DNA from: Rhodamnia argentea | Taxonomy: Eukaryota > Streptophyta > Magnoliopsida > Myrtales > Myrtaceae | Direction: 5' to 3' | Length of the DNA: 64,000 nt | Assembly: GCF_020921035.1 (NCBI RefSeq) | Contig: NC_063150.1 | Span: 12,648,001-12,712,000, forward strand | Shown here: positions 45,095-55,991 of the stretch, one piece after another | Numbering within the stretch: the stretch's first letter is position 1 | How the letters are laid out: every line of letters begins with the position of its first letter | Translations under genes and position numbers: made by a program | The notes under the pieces: model-generated | Databases searched by the model: none | Seen by the model: only the letters and a program-made list of their open reading frames with translations | Told to the model about the DNA's origin: nothing

Positions 45095-46522
45095 ATGGCC
45101 GATACACATGACAATCTCCACATAGCGATGCTTCCCTGGCTGGCCTTTGGCCACATGACGCCATACATGGAGCTAGCCAAGTTGATGGCCGCAAAGGGTC
45201 ACCGGATATCGTTCCTGTCGGCCCCGAGAAACATAGATCGCCTCCCAAAACCCCCTCCAGAACTCGCCCCACTCATCAGCTTGGTGAAGCTCCCCTTACC
45301 GCCCGTCGAACACTTGCCGGAGGGTGCCGAAGCCACCAGCGACCTGCCTTACGACAAGATCCAGTACCTCAAGAAGGCTTTCGACATGCTCCAAGAACCC
45401 GTGGCCCGGTTCCTCGAGTCCTCGGATCCCGATTGGATCATGTACGATTTCGCTCCGTATTGGGCCGGACCAATCGCTGCTAGGCTCGGCATAGGGAGCG
45501 TCCTCTTCACTATCATGATCGGTGCCGGCTTGGGCTTCGTTGGGCCAACATGGGCTTCAAAGGGGGCAGACTACCGGAAAACCCCGGAAGACTTCACCAG
45601 GAGCCCCAAGTGGGTTCCGTTCCCGACAAAGGTCGCTTTCCGCCTCTTTGAGATCAAGAGGATTTTCGATGTGGTCACGGGCAATGCGTCAGGCGTCACA
45701 GACTTGTATCGCATGGGGGCATGCCAAGAATGTTGTGACGTGATAGCACTTAGAAGCAGTTATGAGGTCGAACCCGAATGGCTGAGCCTCCTCAAGGATA
45801 TCCACACCAAACCAGTTTTCCCCGTAGGGCAACTTGCCCCAGGCGATCCTGAGGCGCGAGGCGAAACCGACACTTGGCGGTCGATCAAGGAATGGCTCGA
45901 TGCACAGAAGAAAGGTAGCGTAGTGTATGTGGCATTTGGGAGCGAGTCCAAACCGAGCCAAACCGAACTGACCGAAATTGCCCAAGGGCTGGAGCTTTCG
46001 GGGCTACCATTCTTCTGGGTACTCAAGACTCGCCTCGGCTCGGCCGACACAGAGTCAATCATGTTGCCGGACGGTTTTGAAGAGCGAGTCAAAGGGCGCG
46101 GCGTGGTTTGGGACAGCTGGGTGCCTCAACTGAAGATACTCGCGCACGACTCGGTAGGCGGGTTCTTGACTCATGGCGGGTGGAACTCAGCGGTGGAGGC
46201 GCTAAGCTTCGGGAGAGCCCTGATACTTTTCACATTCGTGGCAGATCAAGGACTGAACGCAAGGATCTTGGAGGAGAGACAAATCGGGTATCCGATACCA
46301 AGAAACGAGTCCGACGGGTCGGTCACGAGGCAGTCCGTGGCCGAGTCGCTGAGGCTGGTGATGGTGGAAGAGGAAGGTAGGGTTTACCGAGAGAAATCCA
46401 AGGGGATGAGGCCTATTGTTGGGGACCAAGGCATCCAAGAACGTTACACCAACGACCTTCTGAACTATTTGAAGGAACATAGGCCTGTGAAACACCTAAA
46501 ATCGAAGGGGACTACAATCTAA
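45095..46522 (+). CDS. UDP-glycosyltransferase, UGT91-like, 475 aa
   Basis: One intronless frame of 475 aa, the usual length for a plant GT1 enzyme. The N-terminal acceptor domain has the catalytic base His20 (LAFGHMTPY) and its partner Asp118 (YDFAPYWA). The C-terminal PSPG box runs from Trp342 (WVPQLKILAHDSVGGFLTHG) to Gln385, exactly 44 residues, with GGWNS intact. Gln at the last position usually goes with UDP-glucose or related hexose donors, though group A enzymes also use UDP-rhamnose or xylose. The N-terminal phrases (HISFLSAPRNIDRLPKPPP type) place it in UGT91 of group A, which often extend an existing sugar on flavonoid or terpenoid glycosides in the cytosol. The acceptor cannot be predicted. 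A possible TATA-like 'ctatttatt' lies about 60 bp before the ATG. It is the only intact UGT of the duplicated block. Arabidopsis At5g65550 (UGT91B1) is the likely positional relative, from memory. Confidence 0.93.
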   Translation: MADTHDNLHIAMLPWLAFGHMTPYMELAKLMAAKGHRISFLSAPRNIDRLPKPPPELAPLISLVKLPLPPVEHLPEGAEATSDLPYDKIQYLKKAFDMLQEPVARFLESSDPDWIMYDFAPYWAGPIAARLGIGSVLFTIMIGAGLGFVGPTWASKGADYRKTPEDFTRSPKWVPFPTKVAFRLFEIKRIFDVVTGNASGVTDLYRMGACQECCDVIALRSSYEVEPEWLSLLKDIHTKPVFPVGQLAPGDPEARGETDTWRSIKEWLDAQKKGSVVYVAFGSESKPSQTELTEIAQGLELSGLPFFWVLKTRLGSADTESIMLPDGFEERVKGRGVVWDSWVPQLKILAHDSVGGFLTHGGWNSAVEALSFGRALILFTFVADQGLNARILEERQIGYPIPRNESDGSVTRQSVAESLRLVMVEEEGRVYREKSKGMRPIVGDQGIQERYTNDLLNYLKEHRPVKHLKSKGTTI

Positions 46523-46539
46523 GGCAAGAAGTTATGACG

Positions 46540-48510
46540 TGGCTTAAGTGTTGTTAGGCATGTCTAGTTCTTCTGCTAAGTTATTCGGTGTGTGGCAAGA
46601 CAAAGGTGGTTTGCTTTGGACGTGAAACTAGATGTGTTCTTTCATTACGTTGAGAGAAAATAATTTCTGTATATCAATCGATCATTGGACGAATAATAAT
46701 TTATCAATAATCGCGTGTTATGCACTCCAAAAAGCTACATCTTTAAATTTTGAAATCTCTCACTTCTAATTGACATGCTTCTCCACGTATCAATACCACG
46801 TGATTTTCTCACTACAAGAAATACCTTCTTCTAATGAAGACTTTGGATACCGGAGGAGTCGGAAATTTGAAAGTCCACACAAACACAACAACAGAAATGT
46901 CACCATCTATTGAGATTGACCATCTCGAGATACAATGCATATAACCTAACACTTTTAAAAAGGAGTTCACTAAAGAGGCATAGAGTTAAGGTTATAGTGT
47001 AATCGAAAAGTTCTATTCCAATATATTACTAGAACACTCACTTAACCACGAGGACACCTTACAGACTCAACTTGGAACAAACCTTCAAGTACAGACATAC
47101 CAAAACTCCTATGATTTAATCCTCCAAGACAAGGCTGTTAATCCTCCGACTAAACATAACTCAGAAAATTGACTCTCGACTATACTTGACTCTAGGAATA
47201 AGACACATTATTCTGGTCCAGTATTTGAGTATCTGGGACATGATTCTTTAGAAGACTTCAAATAGCATGAAACCCGATACATTTGAAGGCATGTATGCTC
47301 ATAGGGCTTTCCAATCATGTATTATCTGACCATATTGAAGCACAAAATCCCTTTGAAACATCTAAACAAAGTCAACCTTAAAATTCTGTCAACATTGATG
47401 GGTTTAACCTTCAAGTAAGTTTGCATTTAGTGTTGAAAAAGGCTTAATCATCTCGAAACGATCCTTCATCAAGGGTTCTCTTCGTTTAGAAGTTAAATTG
47501 ACGTCCTCAACTTACCTTAGCACTGGATGACACCCAAAACCTCAAGGACCTACGTTTTGTTAATAACGTTTCAATAGGCTAATGGGTTTTCCTCAACTGT
47601 GATGATTTAACTGTACAAGGCTATAAAGCACAGGTTGTCGAATTTTCAATAGCTTTAGCACTCGCCAAATTTGTCTGCGGCTGTCTTGTTAACGTGTGTT
47701 CCAAGATATTAATAATAAAATGTCTTCATTTCAGTACACTAATGAAGAATCACACGCGAAGACAGTACTGTTGAAAAAGAGGGACTCTCTTCATTGAGGT
47801 GTCAAGTCATGAATTCCTTTTCTCAGGAAGTAATATTTTCAATGGGCTGACATGTTTTCATCTACTCTGATTCATTAATGAAAACCTGAGGACGGCAACA
47901 ACCAAATTTAGAACAATGAAATTTTGTGAACAATGTTTGATCTACCAGCATGAGACTTCAAATAAAACAAAATCTGCTCTGTGAATTCATGGAACACATA
48001 CAAATCTGTTCTACATTATTCTTTCTCCGTTCAGTGATGTAAACATTGTAGCATGCTCATGCATGGCGTCTGTCAAGCAGCCAAAAAAAATAAAACACAA
48101 TGACTAAACTGAAGTGCGGAAGTGACCAACAATATGCACACGTCCTGCAGAAATACGACACTAACAAACATAGCAGCGCTCTCGTCTTGATTTCCTTGTA
48201 CGAAGTTTGGTCAGCCAGAGCAACGAAATGGGTCGACCACAACACGACATCCAGGGCCTATCATGTGGCCAGATCAGTTGATCCAAGGTTGGGTTGCTAT
48301 ATGTTCTGGAACAACTTAATTCAAGCCGCACACGTAGCAAGCTTAATTAAAATGCATCAAGAATCATGTTTATACCGCGAATGAGACTTTTCCAACGGAC
48401 TTTAGTAGACATTACCAAAATGAGGGAGTTTTTCCATGACAAAACTAATTGCGCAAGCACGACATACCATGATGAAATATGTGGAACTCATGAGAAGTAC
48501 ATAACAGGAA
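46540..48510. repeat. Duplicated unit, UGT 3' flank, copy 3
   Basis: Partner of 36537-37710. It is longer because 47240-47900 has no counterpart in copy 2. No gene is visible. The start of the 3' flank, with 'tctgctaagttattcg', is also similar to 26400-26440 after the UGT pseudogene. Confidence 0.75.
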
Positions 48511-48591
48511 ATACCAATTGATTTTGTTGCCCCTCCTCTGCTACATTCTTTCCACGCCAAGAAGGAAAGAACCAATCTTAAGTAATAACAA

Positions 48592-49113
48592 GGGTCCATA
48601 CCATAAAAAATCTCAAACCGATATATTTGTGACAAATTTATCTCAAATTATTTTTTTTTACCACAAAAAACCTTAAACTGGTACACCAGTAACAAATTTA
48701 CCCTAAACTGGTACACATGTAATAAATTTACCCTCCGTTAATTTTCGTTAAATTTAACTATCAAATTGCTGATTTGGTAACACGTGACGGTTGACGGGTA
48801 TACCAGTATGGAGTTTTGACCATCTTTTTGTTACATGTTTATCAATTTGAGATTTTTCGTGATATTAAATCAATTTAACGGAAGGTAAATTTGTCACGAG
48901 TATACCAGTTTGGAATATTTCTTGGTCAAAAGAATTAGTTTAGGGTAAATTTATCACGGATATACCAGTTTAGAATTTTTAGTGGTTAAAAAAATAGTTT
49001 GAGATAAATTTGTCACGGGTGTACCGGTTTTGAGTTTTTCGTGGTAAAAAAAATTAGTTTAGGATAAATTTGTCACATGTATACCAGTTTAGGATTTTTC
49101 ATGGTATTGACCC
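48592..49113. mobile_element. Mutator-type MITE with perfect 9-bp target duplication
   Basis: The direct repeat TAATAACAA lies at 48583-48591 and 49114-49122. The termini are inverted: GGGTCCATACCATAAAAAAT on the left, GGGTCAATACCATGAAAAAT from the right. The 522-bp interior repeats 'ccagtttggaatttttcgtg'- and 'gataaatttgtcac'-like modules of about 60 bp, inverted about the centre, so the arms extend almost to the middle. A 9-bp duplication is the mark of Mutator-like elements. No coding capacity. Confidence 0.9.
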
Positions 49114-49320
49114 TAATAACAATAGATGCATTATCCTCGTGAAGAACAAGACTAGTGAAATTTACCCAAATTTAGAGATGAACCCAATTCAGTGTGTTTA
49201 CACACAATAATGGGGAAAGCAAAAGAATCAACGAAAGCTCAACACCAGGACTTCTGAATAAAAACATAAACATGCAAAGCAGGCATTATTTTGACTCCAG
49301 GCAGATGGAGATTGAACAAA

Positions 49321-49841
49321 GGTTTAATAGCATGAAAAACCCTCAAACTAATATACCTATGACAAATTTACCCCAAATTAATTTTTTGACCACGGAAAAT
49401 CCCAAACTTGTACGGTTGTGATAAATTTATCTCAAACTATTTTTTTGACCACCAAAAATCCTAAATTGGTATACTTGTAATAAATTTATTCTAAACTAAT
49501 TTTTTAGACCACGAAAAACTCCAAACTGGCATACCTATAACAAATTTGCCCTTCTTTAAGTTGGATTAATAACATGAAAAATTCCAAAATAATACATATG
49601 TGACAAAAAGAGGATAAAAATCCTAAAACGATACAACCGTCAATTACCATGTGTCATACAACTTAGCACTTTAACAATTAAAATTAATGAAAACTAACGG
49701 AAGATAAATTTGTCAAGAGATACTAATTTGAGATAAAATTGTCACAAATGTACCAATTTGAAGTTTTTTATTGTTAAAAAAATAATTTTGGATAAATTTG
49801 TCATAAGCGTATTAGTTTGGGATTTTATGTGGTATTAACCC
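49321..49841. mobile_element. Second Mutator-type MITE with perfect 9-bp target duplication
   Basis: TTGAACAAA flanks it at 49312-49320 and 49842-49850. The ends are GGTTTAATAGCATGAAAAAC on the left and GGGTTAATACCACATAAAAT from the right. Its 521 bp have the same modular plan as the element at 48592-49113, only 200 bp away, but the two differ at many positions. They are therefore separate insertions, not a recent tandem duplication. Confidence 0.9.
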
Positions 49842-49850
49842 TTGAACAAA

Positions 49851-50316
49851 TCCCATTTCCTTGATAAGCTGATGAAAACTTCACTAGAAAAGATGTCCAC
49901 ATGATATCTGGATAACTGTTCCTTTTCTTTTTCCTGTTTTGTTCTTTTACAAATTCCTGATAATAAGATATCGGCACGAGATGCAGAGCCAAAACACCCA
50001 GTCTGATGGAGATATCATGCTTGCAATCAGCAACCCTAAATCCGTTATGCATCAGGATCAATTTATCTCCGTTTGCAGCGATTTGTCTAAGTTACTAACA
50101 ACCAACAGCATACTATAAACAATATCTTCTGTACCCAGGAGACTACCAGATAACAATTGAATGACTACCAACATCAACCACATGGACATCTACTACACCT
50201 ATATTTAAGCACATACATCATATCTAGTGAAAGAAAAAAAAAAGATTCATTTATTACCTAAACAAATGGCTCAAACGATTGCACAGAACAGTATGAAAGC
50301 AACTTGATGTGCAAAT
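49851..50316. other. 3' flank of the histone-fold protein gene
   Basis: This should contain the 3' UTR of the - strand gene ending at 50317. Nothing else is recognised. Confidence 0.4.
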
Positions 50317-53300
50317 CTATTTACTGGATGGAGAGGTAAGCTTATTTTCATCTGAATCATGCTTCATAGTAGAATCACCACCCATCAACTCCTGGAAACC
50401 TTCAACCTTCAGAGGTTGAGCTCTAACCATACCTACATTCCTACAGGTAAATGAAACAGTTAAGAGTTTGAGCACGACCCAATGAACATGGAATAGACAA
50501 TAGTTTCCTTACTGAGTCTGCATTTGGGGCATTTGAAGAGTAGACATTGGTCTGAACTGATTATTGTTTTGAGGATGGAGATTGGACATTGCCGCAATAT
50601 GCTGCTGTCGGAACTGCTGCATCTGTGGGTGTCTCATATTGACAGCACTGAATGCATTACCATCAATTGGTAGATCTGATGGGTTTTCGATTTTCACTTG
50701 GACCATGGGCCTGCTCTTGTCAAAGTCCATCATGGGACGAGCATTAGAAGCCTGCCGTCTTCGTAAAAACTCCAATTGCTGAAATGAGAGATTGTGGGAA
50801 TTCATCATCTGTTGCATCTGTGGATTCATCTGTCTTGGCATCTGCAGATTCATTTGAAATTATTCTTACAATGTTGTGTCATCCTTCACTAAGTAAAAGA
50901 ATTAGATGATAAATGCTTTTCAATAATCATTTGGCCAAACTCCTTTTAGAACCATATTGAGAAGTTATAATGAAAACAAAAACCAGATTAATCAACTATT
51001 TTCAAAGTATACAACAAGACGTTGCTTTTACTGACAGGAAAATACTTCCTATGACTAATTCTAAAATTTGGCGGGCAGGCAACATATAACTGCCAAATTG
51101 AAGTCTTAACTTATCCTATTGCACATGATCAAAGACATATCAATTCCACTTGAATTTGAGGAGTCTAAGGCTTCCTCAACATAATATTTAGGTATGTGAC
51201 ATTAAGCAATTTGCATCGGATAATAATGCGTTATCTAATGCATCATTTGTTAAACATCTCATTCAATATGTCTAGTATACATAGTTCTATACTCACATTT
51301 TCTTCAGCCTCCCAAAGTCAATTTGTTCAACACAACTACATATAAAATTAAAAAAGGGATCAAGTCCTTCCTTGCAATCATGAACTAATAAGGCAATTGC
51401 TGAAAAAACGCCTCGAAGGATCTAAATCAATGTCAATTGGTAAGTGTGAATGTCAAAATTTGTATAATGCTCTGTGGCGTGTATTCTTTTGCTGTCATAG
51501 CCAAACATCATTATTACTTAAAACCGCTATAAATAAACCAAAAACAAGTTAACCAAGAAACAAAAGAATCCAAACATTACCTTAGTCAATGATCGATTCA
51601 CAAGAATGCCATTATAACTCTAATGAAAGATGAGATTCAATACTCAAATGGGAAGCGCATGAAGAGCACGCCTTGCTGTAATTTAGTTTCTGAATCATCT
51701 TTTTTTGTTTTCCTAATACTTCATTGAAATTTCTGCTCTTGCAAATCTTTTTTTTTTAATTTTTTGCAATCACTGCCTTCAAGTACCCAAGTTTTGTAGA
51801 ATGACCAGTGGCGGTACATATGGCATATTAATCCCGTTGACTAATTAATTTTGTTTAAGAAATAATTGTCAAGCAATTTAAAGTACGTTTGAAAGAAACT
51901 ATCCGCACAATTTGGCAACAACATATAATAAAGCTGTAAGAGCAGCATGTAAGGATATGTGGCAACATTCCTCGTGCAACCTAAGAATAAGCCACATCAT
52001 AAAAGAAATCGTCACATAGTGAATCCCAAATCATTAAAGTCCACGGATATGACTACAAGTTTGAAAATACCCAAATTCTCAAAAATTATATACTTTTCAT
52101 CTTTCGAGATCCCTGAGAACCTCTTCTTCGAGATAGTTATTCACTTAAGTTCCTGAGGACACCCTATAGTCAATATCAGAACCATTCTAATCATCCATTT
52201 GGTAATTCTCAAGGTTGACTATAATTTTTTTCCATACCTTCAGCTATAAAAATTCTCTCGCTAGGTAGCATTTTCTTTTCAATCAATTTTATTGAGTCGA
52301 GGAAACCATCTCCGGACATAACACCACCTTATCTACTAACATTCATACTTGAGGTTGCAACTCCAAAATGGCAGACATGCTATTTTAGGCAGAGGAGATG
52401 GACACGCAATCACTCTTCGGTCGGGTACGACGTCGGGTGTCACTAATTCGTTATTAAAGATGCCAAGAGAAATTTATTTCAAGGGAATTGTATATTATTT
52501 TATCAATCCAATGACATAAGTAGTATCCTCTAAATTGAGGATGCAAAATGTAATTTCTAAAATGTGAAGGTGCAATGGGCAGCTGCAGGTATAGCAGAGC
52601 AGAAAATATAATTTCCCAACAAGTACTTAGCATTGACCAAAGGAATTTGTCAAGCCATACATACAGAAAATATCAAAATACATACTTGCTGTGGAAGTCT
52701 AAGGGGGGTCTGCTGCTGTGAATGCAAAAAGGGCTGCATTTCTGGTACTTGTTGCTGACTTTGCTGAGAAAAGTTCTTAGGACCATCCTTGACAAGCTCA
52801 GCTAAGGTCCCCAAATTACTGGTAAGGAAGTCAGAAAATTAAACATAAATAGAATAACAAGAAAAACTACTATGGCCAACGTAAATCCTCCAATCACAAT
52901 TACTGCCTAAAGGCCATTACTTCTACTAACATTGAATTTCTTTGGCAATTCAATAAAGCTTGTCACAAGCATGCTTTCCATTTGCCAACCCAGTAAGTTC
53001 TGAATTCTTAATGACAGTCAACAAAGTTGAACTAGTAAGTTCTGGTTCAACCATGCTAGTGTTTCTAATTCATGACAACAAAAATGAAACAAGGAGGAGA
53101 ATCATTTTCAGCCATAGTGCTCGAGACTTCACTAAGCAAAATTTAGGCTTAAAAGAGAGAAAAATTAAAATTCTAACTTACGAAAAAAAAAAATACCTTC
53201 TTCAGAAATTTAAACGAGGCGAAAGAGTAGATGGTGGAACAAATAAGAACAACAACATCAACATCACCTTAATTCCAAACTAGTTGGGGTCGGCAGGCGA

Positions 53301-55184
53301 TGAACCCAAAAATAAATAAAATAAAAGCAAGACTTCAGAATTACGTACTTCATTATGCTCTATTGAGGATATCTTCAGCTTACCTGAAACCAGATACTTG
53401 AAGAAACATTTTAAGCAGTTCAATGGCCGAATATTGCTTCCTGTAACTATCTGCAAGGACTTTCAAGTTTTGGCCAAGCTTACAGATATGAGAACCCAGT
53501 AACTGAGCTAACACTTCCATTGGAAGTTCTGTGGCACCTTCAAAACCCAAACTAGTCAACATGCGTGCGACGACTTTCTGAGAAACAAGTAATGCTTGTT
53601 CTTGACCGAGATGTTTCCCACTGCCTTCAAAACCATTTTTCCCTCGATACAAACTTCCTCCCTGCTCAGAGCTTAGGTACTCAGGCCTTATGCCAAGTCT
53701 CTCGATCATAACTGGGCTCCTGGTTACAACTTGAGGCAATGAATCAAGAACGCCGCGAAACTCCACTTTACTCTTGTCTTCTAACCTATATGATACTGGC
53801 AATGCACTATCAGGTACACAATTACACACGAACATCACCTCTGGTAGAAAAGACGTGTCATCATCAATTCCAACATCTTGAACAGGACCCGCATTTATGC
53901 TGACAGGATGAGTGGGATTTAAAAATCCAGCTTGATCATCCTTGTAGACAACACGCTTTCTCTTATATTTCTCCAAAAGTTTGAGATAACTAAACATATC
54001 TTCAGGTGTGCGCTTGTTTAATCCTAGACCCCCACTGGATAATCTATATGGTTTACTGGCTCTGTGCTTCTCAATAAACTGATCATACCATGTCTCTGGC
54101 AAGTCTTCCTTCCTCGATCTCTGGGATGGAGCATCTACTTCTGGATCACTGTATCTTGGGCCAGCACCAAAAGTTGCTTTAGATTGAGACTGCATACTCT
54201 GTCATACAGCAAGTGGCAGTTTATGGTTTATCCAAGGTCCAATCCAAAGATGTCGACAGAAGGACCAATGCAAAGCAACTTGCTCAATGCTCAAGCTTTT
54301 CATGGCACCATTCACGTTGAAAACAAAGGAAATACTATGCCTCAGAATACACCTTCCAAGAGTAAATCAGCCAAAGCCAAATCCAACAATTCTTCTAGAA
54401 TATGGAAAAGTAATTAATCCTCGCAGAAGAATTTAAAGGAATGTAATAGAATCAAACTATCAAAGTGTTCCGCGCCTTTCGAGGATTAACTATGGACAAG
54501 CAACCCCACAACCCTATCACACTGCGGGGACTTCAATCCAACTCAACTTCAGTGGAATACAACGGAATACTCCAAATTCACAAAGATGATAACTCTAGCA
54601 AAATCAAATCTTTGCTTAAACCAAATGATCGATGAGATTAGACTACGATACCTTCGATGACGTCGAACTGGGCGCATTAAGACCTTCTCGTTGAGGAGCG
54701 CCATCCTGCGAAGCACTGTCGAGCGGGAAGTACAAATCATCGCCGTGCAACTGCAAATCTACGACATTTCCAATTCGCCAAAAATGAAGAGAAGGAGAAG
54801 GTGAACGTCCAAATCAACAAAAAAAAAAAGGAACTTCGATCGAGAGGAGTAGAATCACGGAGACACACAAGTGGGATTGAGCTTCGAGACGGCGACGGAG
54901 GAAGAAGAAGAGGCTTTCGCGGCGGCTACGGGGGAAGGGGAACGGAGGAAGAGGGAGACGCTGGCCTTGTCGAACAGGAGGGCGCGAGCCCTGAGCTGGA
55001 GGTGGAGCTGAGCCCTAGGCTTGGAGTCGTCGGCTCGCATGAAGGACTCCCAGGAGGAAGGGGAGGAAAGGAAGGGGGCAAAGCTCAAGTAGCCGGAGTC
55101 GCCAAGCCATGTCCGCCACACGCCCAAGCTCTCCAGCCTCCTCGCGAGCTCGTAGCCGCGACCGTCGTCCCCCAAGAGCGCCAT
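50317..55184 (-). CDS. Nuclear protein with histone-fold-like segment (TFIID/SAGA-type candidate)
   Basis: My six-exon model is 55184-54869, 54758-54652, 54198-53384, 52818-52686, 50841-50513 and 50440-50317. All introns are GT-AG and the phases fit, giving 607 aa. Exon 1 starts MALLGDDGRGYELARRLESL and encodes a Ser/Ala-rich region. Exon 3 carries a charged segment (EDMFSYLKLLEKYKRKRVVY) and ends with a predicted helical block, about residues 345-413 (VARMLTSLGFEGATELPMEV, then ELLKMFLQVSGF). This block looks like a histone fold of the bromodomain-associated kind. Exons 4-5 are rich in Gln, Met and Asn (QQSQQQVPEMQPFLHSQQQ), as in transcription co-activators. I recall its Arabidopsis positional relative, At5g65540, being annotated as a TFIID subunit. 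A SAGA role is equally possible. No catalytic domain is visible. The longest intron (52685-50842) holds no other gene. An internal small exon cannot be excluded. Confidence 0.8.
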
Positions 55185-55534
55185 CCTTTCCCCCCCTTTT
55201 CCCTCCCTTCAAAGTGAGGAAGAAGAGGAGTCGGATCGGAATCGGAGGACAATGGAAGACGTCGTGTTGCAGGAACCGGCTCCTAGCCCAGCCGCCCGGA
55301 CTTGCCCAATGGGCTCGGGTCCTGGGTTCGTGCTCTGGCACAAGCCAGGCCCATAGGCTCCAAACGGCTCAGGCCCGATTTATTCTGTGGAGGCCCAATG
55401 GCCCAACGCTATTGCTCTGTAAAATCGTACGTCAATCCCCATTTTTTCCCCTTTCTCGTTACAACGATCTAATTCCGCTGTTAAAATATCATAATGGTGG
55501 ACGATTGGAAGGAAATGCTCGGGCGAATATCCCA

Positions 55535-55569
<35 letters not shown>

Positions 55570-55668
55570 TAATATCGCAAGTTAGTTCTCGCTAAGACAT
55601 TATCCCAATAAGTAACCCTCGAACAAAACTTTCGAACAACTGTGGCGATGGCTTCATTGAGAAGATCA
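55185..55668. other. Promoter side of the histone-fold gene, then intergenic
   Basis: 55185-55440 is GC-rich and should hold the promoter and 5' leader of the - strand gene. Multiple copies of 'gcccaatgg' or 'gggcc' (55300-55400) occur, consistent with the GGGCC/GCCCA elements common upstream of plant housekeeping genes. An AAT microsatellite follows before the copia LTR. Confidence 0.4.
55538..55569. repeat. (TAA)n microsatellite
   Basis: About ten TAA units in a row, roughly 100 bp outside the copia element. The poly-Ile frame across it is an artefact. Confidence 0.92.
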
Positions 55669-55991
55669 TATTGTGCAGAAGAGCTCTCTAACTAGATGAG
55701 ATGAAAAGGAAAGAAAAAAAAAAAGAATAATCAACAACATAGATGTTTACGTGGTGCGGCGAAAATCCGCCTACGTCCACGGGAGATAGATGATTTCTTA
55801 TTCCTGAGCATAAAGAGATACAACATACAATGCTGAATAAAAATATCATCGGATTGACATCCCTAAAGATCTTATCAATTTAAGAAACTAACTAATATAT
55901 CTTTAATGATTATCCCTCAAATCTTTTGAAATATCTTGACATATCTCCAAGCCTTCATTGACTTCATTTGAAATTCAAGACAACATCGGTA
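55669..55991 (-). repeat. 3' LTR of the copia element
   Basis: Matches 62338-62664 over its length ('agctctctaactaga', 'cgcctacgtccacg', 'atccctaaagatcttatc', 'atatcttgacatatctccaa'). Substitutions are scattered through both copies. The terminal TG is mutated to TA in + orientation and the last four bases differ. Confidence 0.85.
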
